A DNA stretch of 39,071 bases from Thermoleophilia bacterium (GCA_014874175.1 JACWAD010000081.1:1-39071), one strand, 5' to 3'. Numbered from the stretch's first letter, positions 16,282 through 25,209 are shown. Numbers and translations are program-made. The notes: a model not told the origin generated them from the sequence alone.

Positions 16282-16962
16282 GTGTTATCTCTTGCTGAAC
16301 TAGCGCAGCAGCTTAAGCCGGATCTTGCCCGGCAGGTTTTCACCCACTCCTCGTGGGCGTCGGAAAGAACTCTCTCCTATGAGCGCCTGGAATTTCTTGG
16401 CGACAGCGTTCTTGGCATTTGCATCAGCGCAGAAATTTACCGCCGTTACCCTGATTACAATGAAGGCGAGCTGGCCAAGGTGCGCGCCTACGTTGTCAGC
16501 CGGTATACCTGCGCCAAGGTTGGCGCCTTCCTGGGTCTGAACCGGCGGCTGGCCGAGTCTGCCGAGGAGGCAGAGGTGGCCAATCTGGCCTCTTTGGCTG
16601 AGAACGCCAACGTGCTGGCGGCGGTGCTGGAGGCGCTTATCGGCGCCCTTTACCTGCAGTTCGGACTTAAAGACATGATGGGCGCCGTGATCGGCGCTTT
16701 CGATGAGCATATTGCCTACGCCGCCAGCGAGCATGAGGATTACAAGACTGTTCTCCAGGAACATGTGGCCAAATCAGGTCAGGAAGTCTCTTACGAAGTC
16801 GTGGACGTGGAGGGGCCGCCGCACGCGCGCACCTTCACATCTCAGGTGAGCCTGGAGGGCAGGGTGCTGGGCCGGGGAACCGGCAGGACAAAGAAGGTGT
16901 CGCAGCAGGAAGCGGCGAAGGAAGCCCTAAGTGTGCTCAGGATACAGGGGGGATCAGACTGA
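16282..16962 (+). CDS. rnc: Ribonuclease III, with one catalytic carboxylate replaced
   Basis: A double-strand-specific endonuclease for rRNA and mRNA processing; 226 residues, normal length. The endonuclease signature ERLEFLGDS is at 34-42 (Glu37 and Asp41, matching E. coli Glu41 and Asp45). The dsRNA-binding domain spans about 153-220 (DYKTVLQEHVAKSG ... KVSQQEAAKEAL). In the third catalytic block the sequence is NVLAAVLEALIGALYL. By alignment with the E. coli block ILADTVEALIG, the Asp (E. coli Asp114) is Ala here, while Glu117 is kept. GTG start at 16282 with GGAG upstream. The stop is 19 bp before smc. Confidence 0.93.
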   Translation: MLSLAELAQQLKPDLARQVFTHSSWASERTLSYERLEFLGDSVLGICISAEIYRRYPDYNEGELAKVRAYVVSRYTCAKVGAFLGLNRRLAESAEEAEVANLASLAENANVLAAVLEALIGALYLQFGLKDMMGAVIGAFDEHIAYAASEHEDYKTVLQEHVAKSGQEVSYEVVDVEGPPHARTFTSQVSLEGRVLGRGTGRTKKVSQQEAAKEALSVLRIQGGSD

Positions 16963-16981
16963 CTTTTTTGAGAGGAGGCTG

Positions 16982-19900
16982 ATGTTCTTAAAATCAGTGA
17001 AGGCGCGGGGTTTTAAATCATTTGCCCGGCCGGTTGAGTTTGGCTTTGAACCGGGCATTACGGTGGTTGTTGGCCCCAACGGCAGCGGCAAGAGCAATAT
17101 CGCTGATTCGGTCATGTGGGCAATGGGTGAGCAAAGCCCTTCTGCCGTCAGGGGCGCCAGCATGCAAGACGTCATCTTTTCCGGAAGCGACAAGCTGCCC
17201 CCGGCCGGGATGGCGGAGGTAGAGCTCGTTTTTGACAACGGCAAAGGCATTCTGCCAATCGAGTTTTCGGAGGTCGCCGTGTCGCGTCGCCTCTACCGCG
17301 ACGGCGAAGGAGCCTATTTTATCAACAGGTCGCCCTGCCGCCTTTTGGACGTCGCGGAGCTGCTTTCTGACGCCGGCCTGTGGAAGGGGACCCACATCGT
17401 CAGCCAGGGCCGCGTCGAGGCCATTCTGGAAAGCAGGCCTGAAGAGAGGCGCGGCTATATTGAAGAGGCCGCCGGCCTCGGCAAATTCAAGAAGCGGCGT
17501 CACCGCGCCGGCCTCAAACTGGCGGCCGTACGACGAAACCTCGATCGTCTTTCAGACGTTGAAGAAGAATTGAAGTCAAAAGCCAGGCCCTTGAAGCGGC
17601 AGGCGACGGCCGCGGAGCGTTCCACCAGGCTGAGGCAGCAGTCTGCCGAAGCAGAAACGCGCCTTTTAAAAGGAAAACTGGCGCTGCTTGCCAGGCGGCT
17701 GGAAAAAGCCGATGCCGCAATCGCCGAGGCTGACGCAGAACGGCAGAACCTGGAAAGGCAAATAACCGAGGCGGCCGCAATGCGCCGGCAAACGGAGGAG
17801 CTTCTTTCGGCTTCTCTGAAACAGCACAAGCAGATGACGGCGAGCTTCTACCAGCTTAGGTCGGGACAGGATAATTTATCCGGCAGGCAAAGTGAACTTA
17901 AGCAGCGGTTAGGCGTCCTCAAAGAGGCAGGGAAAAAGGCAGCTTTAAGAAAAGACAACCTGCAGGGCCAGCTTTCGCGTCTACGCTCCGAGCTGGCGCA
18001 GGCCCGCTCCAAGCGTGAAACCGCCATGTCAAGCATAGAGAAGACCGATGCCGACCTGGCTGGAAAACTTGCTCAGCTTGAGCGTGTGGAGGAGGAGATT
18101 GCCCGCCGCCGGCAGGCAAGCGAAGTAAAAAACCGCCGCCGCAGCGAACTTGCCGCCCTAAAGGAAAAATATAACCTTCAGCTTGAATACCTGTCCGAGC
18201 GGCGGGAAAAATTGGCTGCGGCAGCCGAGCGCTCCGGCCTGGAAAGCCAGGACCGGCGCCGGCAGCTTGAGCTGATTGAGGAGCAGACTCGCGCCAGGCA
18301 GGCGCAGATGGATGAGCGCCGCCACAGGGCTGCCGAAGCCGAGGTCCGGCTTAACCGGATCAGTGCCGGTCTCAGGGAGGTCGACAAAAGCAGAGCGGAA
18401 GCCGAGACCTCTCTAAGACGGGTTAATGAGGATTTGAGGATTGCCAAGGCGCGGCTGACATTTATTGCTGGCAACGACCAGGAGCGGGCCGGGCTCTCGC
18501 CTGCCGCCAAGAAGCTGTCGCAAAAGAGCGGTATTCCCGCGGTGATGGATTTGATTGAGGTGGAGCCCGGTTACGAGCAGGCTGCCGCTGTTGTTCTAAA
18601 CGAGGTTCTATTTGCGCTTGTGGTTCAGGACCTGAATCAGGCGCGTGAACTTTTGGAAGAAGCGATCAGCGCCAATCTGGGAGGTCTTGATATCGTCACG
18701 CCGCCCGCCGGCCCCGCGGCCCCGGGAAACGATGGCGATTGTCTGATCAACCATGTGACAATTCCGGCCCGGTGGACTGCCTGCCTGGCGCCGTTCCTGA
18801 AGGGCGTGCGTGTTGCCGGCAGCATCGAAGAAATTTCAGAGCGGGTACAAGCAACCAAAAAAGATGATGATCGTCAAGCATCTGTCTGGGTGACGAAGGA
18901 TGGTGTTATTTACCGGCCCGGCCAGCGCTTGCTCAGTTACCGGTCCCAACTGCCGGCCTCGCTGGTGATGAAGCACCGCAACGAGCAGCGGCTGCTTGAA
19001 CGGGAGCGCAACCGGGCCAAGCAGCTTTTCCGTGAACTGGAATCAAGGCTGGCTGAGATCGAGCGTGAGCGGGAGAGGCTCAGGGAAAAAACGACAAAAT
19101 CGGAAGCAGATCTGGGCAGGAGCTGGCGTGAGCGGGATGACGCCGAGGCGGCAGCCGCTGCCGCCCAGCGGCAGAAAAAGGTGCTGCAGCATGAAGTTGA
19201 GCTAAAAGACGGCGCCAGGCGTCAGTTGCTGGCGGAGCAAGAGGCGCTTGAGGAAGAGATGGGCAGGGCGGCTGCTAGGTTGGGCGAAACTGAATCTTCA
19301 CTGCGTGAGATCTCGGCTTGCGGCAGTGATGGTGGAGATAACAGCGATGAAGCGCTGGTTGCTGCCCGGCTCAATTTGTCACAAAAAACCACTGAGCATA
19401 AGATAGAAGCTGCTCAGATGCGAGAACGCGCCCAGGTGGCGGCTCAAGCAGAAGAGCGCCTGCAGTCTGTGCTCACCGGGCAGAAAAGCGAGCTTGAAGG
19501 CGCCCTGTTTCAGATGGACGCCTGCGGGCGGCTTGAGCCGGCTTGCTCTCTGCTGCTGGAAAAAATGGGGCGCCTGACGGATTTGTACCGGACCGCCACA
19601 GGCGGTCTTGAAGAAAGGCTGGCGCGGGGAGAACAGCTTGCAGAGCAGCATTCGGCTTCTCTTGGGAAGCTTTCCACCCTGGAGGCGGGGCTGCAGCAGA
19701 AGCTTGCCGGAGCTGGCAAAAAAGGGACAGACCGTGAGGTCGACGCTGCCCGGCTGCGCGAGCAGGCGGCTGAGTTGTCCTCAAGGCTGGACGGTCTCTA
19801 TGAGCGGTTTCCGGAAGCAGGACCGGCGGAAACCGAAGCGGCTGCTGAAAGCGATCTGGAGGAAGCGGAAGCTCATCTTGACAGGCTTGCCCGCCGACTC

Positions 19901-20656
19901 GAGCTGATCGGCCCGGTTAATCCATTGGCGCAGCAGGAATATGAAGAGCTGCTGGAGCGGCAGCAGTTCCTGGCCGGGCAACGGGCCGACCTGGAGAGCA
20001 GCCTGAAAGAGCTTACCGGTCTGATCGCAGAGCTGACCAGCCGTATAGAAAAAAGTTTTAATGATACCTTTGCCGCCGTTCGCGACCACTTTGCTGATGT
20101 TGTGTCAACATTATTCCCGGGAGGAAAGGGGCAGTTGGAGTTGACCTCGCCGCTGCGGGATCCGGAGGCCGGAGATGAGGAGGCTCCCGAAGCGGGAGGG
20201 TCTTTCGAGGAAGAAGCCGATGATGATTACTCCGCAGGCGACCGCCGTGGCATCGAGATTTCAATCAAGCCGGCGCGTAAGGCGGCGCGAAGCCTGTCGC
20301 TGCTATCCGGAGGCGAGCGATCGCTGGTGGCTGTTGCCTTCCTGTTTGCCATCTTCCTTGCCCGTCCGGCGCCCTTCTACATTCTGGATGAAATCGAGGC
20401 AGCGCTTGATGATGTCAATATTACGCGCCTGCTTAACATGATCGGATGCTACCAGGACAAAACCCAGTTCATCGTCATCACTCACCAGAAGCGGACGATG
20501 GAATGCGCGGATGTGCTTTATGGAGTCAGCATGGGCGCCGACGGCACATCGAAGGTCCTCTCACGGCGGATGGACAAAACCGCCACAGCCGCCGGCGAGG
20601 CGGAAGCTGAAAGGGAGGCCGGCCGCAAGGAAGCCGAGGCGGCGCTGGCAGGGTGA
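16982..20656 (+). CDS. smc: Chromosome segregation SMC ATPase
   Basis: A condensin-type ATPase that organises the chromosome with ScpA and ScpB. From ATG 16982 (AGGAGG 4 nt upstream) it has 1224 residues. The N-terminal head has Walker A GPNGSGKSN near residue 33. A long coiled coil follows from about 170. The hinge lies roughly at 510-670 (SGIPAVMDLIEVEPGYEQAAAVVLNEVLFALVV). A second coiled coil follows. The C-terminal head has signature LSGGERSL and Walker B YILDEIEAALDD. Between coil and signature there is an acidic insertion (DEEAPEAGGSFEEEADDD). The protein ends in an Ala/Glu-rich tail after the last head strand. The track start at 16931 lies inside rnc and is not used. The stop overlaps ftsY by 4 bp (GTGA). 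Confidence 0.95.
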   Translation: MFLKSVKARGFKSFARPVEFGFEPGITVVVGPNGSGKSNIADSVMWAMGEQSPSAVRGASMQDVIFSGSDKLPPAGMAEVELVFDNGKGILPIEFSEVAVSRRLYRDGEGAYFINRSPCRLLDVAELLSDAGLWKGTHIVSQGRVEAILESRPEERRGYIEEAAGLGKFKKRRHRAGLKLAAVRRNLDRLSDVEEELKSKARPLKRQATAAERSTRLRQQSAEAETRLLKGKLALLARRLEKADAAIAEADAERQNLERQITEAAAMRRQTEELLSASLKQHKQMTASFYQLRSGQDNLSGRQSELKQRLGVLKEAGKKAALRKDNLQGQLSRLRSELAQARSKRETAMSSIEKTDADLAGKLAQLERVEEEIARRRQASEVKNRRRSELAALKEKYNLQLEYLSERREKLAAAAERSGLESQDRRRQLELIEEQTRARQAQMDERRHRAAEAEVRLNRISAGLREVDKSRAEAETSLRRVNEDLRIAKARLTFIAGNDQERAGLSPAAKKLSQKSGIPAVMDLIEVEPGYEQAAAVVLNEVLFALVVQDLNQARELLEEAISANLGGLDIVTPPAGPAAPGNDGDCLINHVTIPARWTACLAPFLKGVRVAGSIEEISERVQATKKDDDRQASVWVTKDGVIYRPGQRLLSYRSQLPASLVMKHRNEQRLLERERNRAKQLFRELESRLAEIERERERLREKTTKSEADLGRSWRERDDAEAAAAAAQRQKKVLQHEVELKDGARRQLLAEQEALEEEMGRAAARLGETESSLREISACGSDGGDNSDEALVAARLNLSQKTTEHKIEAAQMRERAQVAAQAEERLQSVLTGQKSELEGALFQMDACGRLEPACSLLLEKMGRLTDLYRTATGGLEERLARGEQLAEQHSASLGKLSTLEAGLQQKLAGAGKKGTDREVDAARLREQAAELSSRLDGLYERFPEAGPAETEAAAESDLEEAEAHLDRLARRLELIGPVNPLAQQEYEELLERQQFLAGQRADLESSLKELTGLIAELTSRIEKSFNDTFAAVRDHFADVVSTLFPGGKGQLELTSPLRDPEAGDEEAPEAGGSFEEEADDDYSAGDRRGIEISIKPARKAARSLSLLSGGERSLVAVAFLFAIFLARPAPFYILDEIEAALDDVNITRLLNMIGCYQDKTQFIVITHQKRTMECADVLYGVSMGADGTSKVLSRRMDKTATAAGEAEAEREAGRKEAEAALAG

Positions 20657-21645
20657 CCAAATCCTGGCATGAAGTCTTTAAAGGCGTTACGGTTTCAGGG
20701 CCGGCGCTGGCGGCCGATGAAGCCGAAGCTGAGGGAAAAAGCGGCTGGTTCAAGCGCCTGCGCAAGGGCCTTTCCAGGAGCCGCCAGGCCATGCAGCAGC
20801 AATTGTCGGCGATTATGCTTGACAAACTGGACGCCGGGGTCTGGGAGCAGCTCGAGGAGACGCTTATCCACGCCGATTGTGGCGTTGCCAGCACCGTAGC
20901 CATTGTCGAGAGGATGGAGGAGGCGGCCAATCAGGGCAAGATCAGGGACAAGGACCAGTTTTTCGCCTTTCTGAAGCAGTCTCTCGTTGACATGTTTGCC
21001 ACCGCCGATTACCAGATAGACGTTTCTCATCAACCGTCGGTGATCATGGTCGTGGGTGTCAACGGCACCGGCAAGACCACAACAATCGGCAAAATTGCGT
21101 ACCACCTGAAGCGGGAGGGCAAAAGCGTGCTCCTGGCGGCGGCGGACACGTTCCGGGCCGCAGCCATCGAACAGCTGGCCGAATGGGGAAAGCGCACCGG
21201 CTGCCCCGTAATCAGGCAGGAGCACGGCAGCGATCCGGGGGCGGTTGTCTATGACGCAATCGCGGCCGCCCGCTCCCGCGGAAGCGACGTGATCATTGCT
21301 GATACCGCTGGGAGGCTGCATACGCAGGCCCCGCTGATGGAAGAGCTGAAAAAGATCCGCCGCGTTATCGCCAAGCAGATTCCGGACGGTCCTCACGAGA
21401 CGCTGCTTACGGTCGACGCCACCACGGGGCAGAACGGCCTTATCCAGGCGCGCCTCTTTGGCGAGGCGGTGGATGTCACCGGCATCGTGCTGACAAAGCT
21501 GGACGGCACGGCCAAGGGCGGCATTGCTGTCGCCATCTCGCACGAGCTGGGCCTGCCCATCAAGCTGGTCGGGGTCGGGGAGCAGATGGAAGACCTAAGA
21601 CCTTTCGACGCGGCCGGCTTCGCCGGGGCGCTCGTTGAAGCTTGA
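20653..21645 (+). CDS. ftsY: Signal recognition particle receptor FtsY
   Basis: The GTPase that receives SRP-ribosome complexes at the membrane and interacts with Ffh (encoded downstream). 330 residues. There is a short N-terminal region without the long acidic A domain of E. coli, only [20 protein letters not shown]. The N domain is about 35-110. The G domain has [58 protein letters not shown] and [16 protein letters not shown] start, overlapped 4 bp with smc. A strong inverted repeat follows the stop. Confidence 0.96.
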   Translation: MTKSWHEVFKGVTVSGPALAADEAEAEGKSGWFKRLRKGLSRSRQAMQQQLSAIMLDKLDAGVWEQLEETLIHADCGVASTVAIVERMEEAANQGKIRDKDQFFAFLKQSLVDMFATADYQIDVSHQPSVIMVVGVNGTGKTTTIGKIAYHLKREGKSVLLAAADTFRAAAIEQLAEWGKRTGCPVIRQEHGSDPGAVVYDAIAAARSRGSDVIIADTAGRLHTQAPLMEELKKIRRVIAKQIPDGPHETLLTVDATTGQNGLIQARLFGEAVDVTGIVLTKLDGTAKGGIAVAISHELGLPIKLVGVGEQMEDLRPFDAAGFAGALVEA

Positions 21646-21648
21646 GGA

Positions 21649-21682
21649 CCTACAGGGATAGTCCAGGACCTATCCCTGTAGG
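21649..21682 (+). repeat. 13-bp perfect inverted repeat after ftsY
   Basis: CCTACAGGGATAG and its exact complement CTATCCCTGTAGG, separated by 8 nt, begin 3 nt past the ftsY stop. No T-run follows, so this is either a Rho-independent-like structure without a tail, an mRNA-end hairpin, or a protein-binding site. Confidence 0.6.
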
Positions 21683-21844
21683 CACATTCTGCTGCGGCCG
21701 ACTGCGAAGGCCTCTCTACGAATAACCTGCCGGGGCAGGTCCTAAGTCCTTTTCTTTTAGCGCAATTATCCAGATTGTTCAGGAATAAGCCCGAGACTTG
21801 CCCGGGGCTGCCTGCGTGTTTGCCTTTGTCCGGCTTTTACAACC

Positions 21845-21873
21845 TTGACACTTGCAATTGTAATTTCTAATAT
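21845..21873 (+). promoter_or_regulatory. Strong promoter candidate upstream of ffh
   Basis: TTGACA (21845-21850, perfect), 17-nt spacer, TAATAT (21868-21873). Predicted start near 21880, immediately before the hairpin at 21882. The 480-bp ftsY-ffh gap otherwise holds the inverted repeat at 21649, this unit and the leader ORF at 22004. Confidence 0.6.
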
Positions 21874-21881
21874 TAATGTTG

Positions 21882-21906
21882 CCATGCAGCAACTGCATGG
21901 TTTTTT
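21882..21906 (+). terminator. Intrinsic terminator or attenuator directly at the predicted start of transcription
   Basis: A perfect 8-bp stem CCATGCAG / CTGCATGG with a 3-nt loop CAA and six T residues. It is 235 nt past ftsY and lies at about +2 to +27 of the promoter at 21845. It could end the smc-ftsY transcript, attenuate the ffh promoter, or be an operator dyad. Confidence 0.7.
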
Positions 21907-22003
21907 GGGCGCCGGAAAGCAGTTGCTCCTCAGCGTCCCGTAGAGGAAGCGGAAACGGGCAGTGCGCCAGGCGGATTGTTGAATAGCGGTGGAGGTTCTT
22001 TTC

Positions 22004-22111
22004 ATGGGTTTAACGCGACCAGGCGCCGGCGATGCCCGCCGCGCCGGCTGGTTGCGCCTGTCAGGAATTGCCCCTTTTTTCCCGATCTTGAGCGGCTTAA
22101 GCCTCGATTAA
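22004..22111 (+). CDS. 35-codon leader ORF upstream of ffh (candidate)
   Basis: ATG 22004 is preceded by GGTGGAGG with 8-nt spacing, one of the best Shine-Dalgarno sites in the window. The ORF ends in TAA 15 nt before the ffh ATG, and ffh itself lacks a Shine-Dalgarno. The peptide is Arg/Gly-rich at first (RPGAGDARRAGW) and hydrophobic at the end (IAPFFPILSGL). It may be a translated leader that couples translation to ffh. No family recognised. It is in the same frame as ffh, with two stops between. Confidence 0.4.
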   Translation: MGLTRPGAGDARRAGWLRLSGIAPFFPILSGLSLD

Positions 22112-22126
22112 GTCCACCTTTGAATT

Positions 22127-23458
22127 ATGTTTGATACGTTGTCAGATAAATTACAGGGAGTGCTTGGCGGCCTCAAAGGCCAGGGCCGGCTGAGCGAGGA
22201 AGACGTGGCCGCAGCCATGCGTGAGATCCGCCTGGCTCTGCTGGAAGCAGATGTCAATTTCCGGGTAGTGAAGGAATTCGTGGCCGCCGTCAAGGAGCGC
22301 GCCCTTGGCGAAGAAGTTATGGAGAGCCTGACTCCGGGCCAGCAGGTTGTAAAGATCGTACATGAGGAGCTCGTCAGGCTGATGGGCTCGTCCTCGACCA
22401 AGCTCACCTTTTCAGCCCGGCCGCCCACAGTGGTGTTAATGGTAGGCCTGCAGGGATCTGGCAAGACGACCGCCTGCGCCAAGCTGGCGCGCCAACTGCT
22501 TGCGCAGGGAAAGCAGCCGGAGCTGATTGCCGCCGACATTTACCGTCCGGCTGCCATCAAGCAGCTGAAAGTGCTGGGCGAGCAGGCAAAGGCCCCGGTA
22601 TTTGCAATTGAAGGCGGCCGGGACGCCGTCGAGATCGCCCGGAAGGGCGTCGCCGACGCTGAATCTGCCGGCCGTGACGTTGCCATCATTGATACCGCCG
22701 GGCGGCTTCATATCGACGAAGAGCTGATGCAGGAACTGGCACAGATCCGCAGTCAGGTCAAACCACATAATATCCTTCTGGTGCTGGATGCGATGACCGG
22801 CCAGGACGCCGTTAACGTCGCGGAGCAGTTTCAGCAACAGGTAAATTTCGATGGCGTCGTGCTGACAAAGCTGGACGGGGACGCCCGCGGCGGCGCCGCC
22901 CTGTCCGTGAAGGCAGTCACCGGTAAGCCGGTCAAATTTGCTTCCACCGGTGAGAAGTTAAAGGATTTTGATTATTTTCATCCCGACCGGATGGCAAGCC
23001 GCATTCTGGGAATGGGCGACGTGCTGACCCTGATCGAGCGCGCTCAGGAAACCATCACCGAAAAGAAAGCGCTGGAGATAGAGGAGAAGCTGCGCAGGGC
23101 GCAGTTTACTTTCGATGATTTTCTGGATCAGATGCGAAGCATGCGCAAGATGGGGCCGCTGGCGGGCATCGTGTCAATGATCCCGGGCATCCCAAAACAG
23201 TTAAGGCAGGCGCAGATCGACGAGAAGGAGCTTGACCGGGTGGAGGCGATCATCTGCTCCATGACCGTTGAGGAGAGGCGCCATCCGGAGATTATAAATG
23301 GCAGCCGCCGCCGGAGAATAGCCTTGGGGAGCGGCTCTGATGCGCATGCGGTCAACCAGCTTTTAAACAGGTTTAAACAGATGCAAAAGCTGATGAAGCA
23401 ACTGGCAGGCGGCAAGAAAATGAAGGGGCTGCCGCCGGAGCTGCTGAGGGGTCTTTAG
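22127..23458 (+). CDS. ffh: Signal recognition particle protein Ffh
   Basis: The GTPase subunit of SRP that binds signal sequences and 4.5S RNA for co-translational targeting. 443 residues. N domain 1-85. G domain with VGLQGSGKTTACAKLA, AADIYRPAAIKQL, DTAGRLHIDEELMQEL, LTKLDGDARGGAALS and FASTGEKLKDFD. M domain from about 300, with the Met-rich FLDQMRSMRKMGPLAGIVSMIPG and the RNA-binding helix around SRRRRIALGSGSD. ATG 22127 has no evident Shine-Dalgarno, unlike its neighbours, so initiation may depend on the leader ORF upstream. rpsP follows 39 bp downstream. Confidence 0.96.
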   Translation: MFDTLSDKLQGVLGGLKGQGRLSEEDVAAAMREIRLALLEADVNFRVVKEFVAAVKERALGEEVMESLTPGQQVVKIVHEELVRLMGSSSTKLTFSARPPTVVLMVGLQGSGKTTACAKLARQLLAQGKQPELIAADIYRPAAIKQLKVLGEQAKAPVFAIEGGRDAVEIARKGVADAESAGRDVAIIDTAGRLHIDEELMQELAQIRSQVKPHNILLVLDAMTGQDAVNVAEQFQQQVNFDGVVLTKLDGDARGGAALSVKAVTGKPVKFASTGEKLKDFDYFHPDRMASRILGMGDVLTLIERAQETITEKKALEIEEKLRRAQFTFDDFLDQMRSMRKMGPLAGIVSMIPGIPKQLRQAQIDEKELDRVEAIICSMTVEERRHPEIINGSRRRRIALGSGSDAHAVNQLLNRFKQMQKLMKQLAGGKKMKGLPPELLRGL

Positions 23459-23483
23459 TTTAACTCGAAACTCGGAATTCATT

Positions 23484-23494
23484 AAGGAGGTGAT
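23484..23494 (+). promoter_or_regulatory. Full-length Shine-Dalgarno of rpsP
   Basis: AAGGAGGTGAT is an 11-nt match to the anti-Shine-Dalgarno end of bacterial 16S rRNA. It fixes the rpsP start at ATG 23498 rather than TTG 23495. Confidence 0.8.
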
Positions 23495-23497
23495 TTG

Positions 23498-23743
23498 ATG
23501 GCGGTAAAGATGAGGTTGAGCCGGGTCGGGCGCAAGAAAAAGCCGATATACCGGATCGTGGTCACCGATTCCCGTTCCCCCCGGGACGGGAAGGTGATTG
23601 AAAACATCGGCCGTTATGGCCCCCAGGAAGAGCCCTCCCTGATCGAGATTGATGAAGTCAGGGCGCGCGACTGGCTGGCGAAGGGGGCGCAGCCGACAGG
23701 CACTGTCAGCAGGCTGCTGGCAAACAAAGGGATCTCCAGATAA
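23498..23743 (+). CDS. rpsP: 30S ribosomal protein S16
   Basis: An 81-residue small-subunit protein. MAVKMRLSRVGRKKKPIYRIVV and DSRSPRDGKVIENIGRYGP are diagnostic. It begins the ribosomal/tRNA-modification block rpsP-khpA-(rimM)-trmD-rplS, here without rimM. The very strong ribosome-binding site agrees with high expression. Confidence 0.97.
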   Translation: MAVKMRLSRVGRKKKPIYRIVVTDSRSPRDGKVIENIGRYGPQEEPSLIEIDEVRARDWLAKGAQPTGTVSRLLANKGISR

Positions 23744-23790
23744 GTCACTGGGGGGCGACAGGTTGAACGGATGTGGAAATGGAGGAGAAC

Positions 23791-24021
23791 GTGAGAGAGT
23801 TACTTGAATATCTGGCCAAGTCTTTGGTTGACAAACCTGATGAGGTAGTTGTTCAGGAGACAGAAACAGACACCACGGTTGTGCTGGAGCTGACAGTCGC
23901 CAAGGATGACATCGGTAAGGTGATCGGCAAGCAGGGCCGCATTGCCCGGGCGCTGAGGACAATCGTCAAGGCGAGCGCGGTCAAGAACGGCAAGCGGGCG
24001 ATTGTGGAGATTGTTGACTGA
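23791..24021 (+). CDS. khpA: KH-domain RNA-binding protein KhpA
   Basis: A small RNA-binding protein that in Gram-positives works with KhpB/Jag in RNA regulation and cell elongation. From GTG 23791 it is 76 residues, the family length. The KH GxxG loop is GKVIGKQGRIARALRTIV (42-59). The track extends to GTG 23773, but GGAGGAG at 23781 is correctly spaced only for GTG 23791. It lies between rpsP and trmD, its usual place. Confidence 0.93.
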   Translation: MRELLEYLAKSLVDKPDEVVVQETETDTTVVLELTVAKDDIGKVIGKQGRIARALRTIVKASAVKNGKRAIVEIVD

Positions 24022-24084
24022 CTTCTGGAAGCGCCTCCGGAAAATCGCATCAGGAGCGCGGCAGGCGCGGGAAAGGACTTCCGC

Positions 24085-24747
24085 TTGCGCATTGACATCT
24101 TTACCCTATTCCCCCAATGGTTTAACTGGTTTTTTCAGCAGCGTCATCTGACAAACGCCATCCAGTCAGGAAGACTCACGGTGCGGCTGTTTGACTACCG
24201 TGATTATTCACCCCTTAAGCATGGGCAGGTCGACGATAACCCTTATGGCGGCGGAGCCGGCATGCTGCTGCGCGTTGACGTTGTTTGCGCCGCGCTCAGT
24301 GAGGTTTACGGCCGGAACTGCGAAGAGGTAAGGGAAAAGCTGCCCGTTTTCCTGCTCTCTCCTAGGGGCCGGCGTCTGGGAGGAGAGCTGCTGGACGAGA
24401 TGGCCGGCTGCGGCGATTTCGCCCTTCTTTGCGGGCGCTACGAAGGTTTTGACCAGAGGATCTCCGATCACCTGGCCAGGGAGGAAATTTCAATCGGAGA
24501 TTACGTTCTTAGCGGCGGCGAGCTGGCGGCCATGGTCGTCGTTGACGCGCTGGCGCGCCGGATTCCGGGAGCGCTGGGAGATGAGGGCAGCGCCTTGCTT
24601 GAATCCTTTTCCGCCGGGCTGGACGGCCGGCGCGAGTATCCCCAGTACACGAAGCCGGCAGAATTCCATGGCTGGCCGGTTCCCGATGTGCTTTCGTCCG
24701 GCAATCATGCTGAGATAGAGAAATGGCGGCAGGAGCACCTGGGCTAA
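24085..24747 (+). CDS. trmD: tRNA (guanine37-N1)-methyltransferase TrmD
   Basis: Methylates G37 next to the anticodon, preventing +1 frameshifts; a trefoil-knot SPOUT dimer. 220 residues. [56 protein letters not shown] and the C-terminal [24 protein letters not shown] are all conserved. TTG start with AAGGA upstream. The 63 bp before it cannot hold rimM, which normally lies between khpA and trmD. Confidence 0.96.
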   Translation: MRIDIFTLFPQWFNWFFQQRHLTNAIQSGRLTVRLFDYRDYSPLKHGQVDDNPYGGGAGMLLRVDVVCAALSEVYGRNCEEVREKLPVFLLSPRGRRLGGELLDEMAGCGDFALLCGRYEGFDQRISDHLAREEISIGDYVLSGGELAAMVVVDALARRIPGALGDEGSALLESFSAGLDGRREYPQYTKPAEFHGWPVPDVLSSGNHAEIEKWRQEHLG

Positions 24748-24784
24748 CCAAAGTTGCGCTTCATTGTTTTGTCAAACATTCCTG

Positions 24785-24813
24785 TTGCAATCCCTGGCAA
24801 AACCATCTAGAAT
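24785..24813 (+). promoter_or_regulatory. Promoter candidate for rplS-lepB-rnhB
   Basis: TTGCAA (24785-24790), 17-nt spacer, TAGAAT (24808-24813), giving a start near 24820 and a leader of about 25 nt before rplS. It falls in the 97-bp gap after trmD. Confidence 0.5.
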
Positions 24814-24844
24814 TTCGAATTTGGCACTAGTTGACAGGGAGATC

Positions 24845-25192
24845 ATGAACCAGACCATCGCCAGAATCGAAGAGCAGCAGCTAAAAAAAGGCATCCCCCA
24901 GTTCAAGGCAGGCGACACGGTGAGGGTGCATTTCCAGGTTGTTGAAGGCAGCCGCCGCCGCACGCAGGTTTTTCAGGGCATAGTTATCAAGCGTCAGGGA
25001 GAGGGCGTCCGTGAGACTTTCACGGTGCGCAAGCATTCATTTGGCGTTGGAGTGGAGCGGACCTTTCCCCTTTTTTCCCCCAAAGTCAGCAAGATCGAGG
25101 TGGTCAGCATCGGCGCTGTTCGCCGGGCCAAGCTTTATTACCTTCGCTCCAAGGTCGGCAAAAAGGCACGGGTGCGCGAGAAACAACGCTAG
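24845..25192 (+). CDS. rplS: 50S ribosomal protein L19
   Basis: A 115-residue large-subunit protein at the subunit interface. Core motifs: [83 protein letters not shown]. The track begins 27 codons earlier at 24764, but AGGGAG before ATG 24845 and the family start [11 protein letters not shown] fix the real start. It closes the classic rpsP-trmD-rplS series and leads into lepB. Confidence 0.96.
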   Translation: MNQTIARIEEQQLKKGIPQFKAGDTVRVHFQVVEGSRRRTQVFQGIVIKRQGEGVRETFTVRKHSFGVGVERTFPLFSPKVSKIEVVSIGAVRRAKLYYLRSKVGKKARVREKQR

Positions 25193-25209
25193 GCATTGCT
25201 TGAAAATTT

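Noticed and set aside
21683-22003. 4.5S/SRP RNA gene between ftsY and ffh
   Set aside because: The universally conserved apical sequence (GGTCAGG...CCGGAAGG-AGCAGCC) cannot be found on either strand; CCGGAAAGCAG at about 21912 is only a partial likeness.
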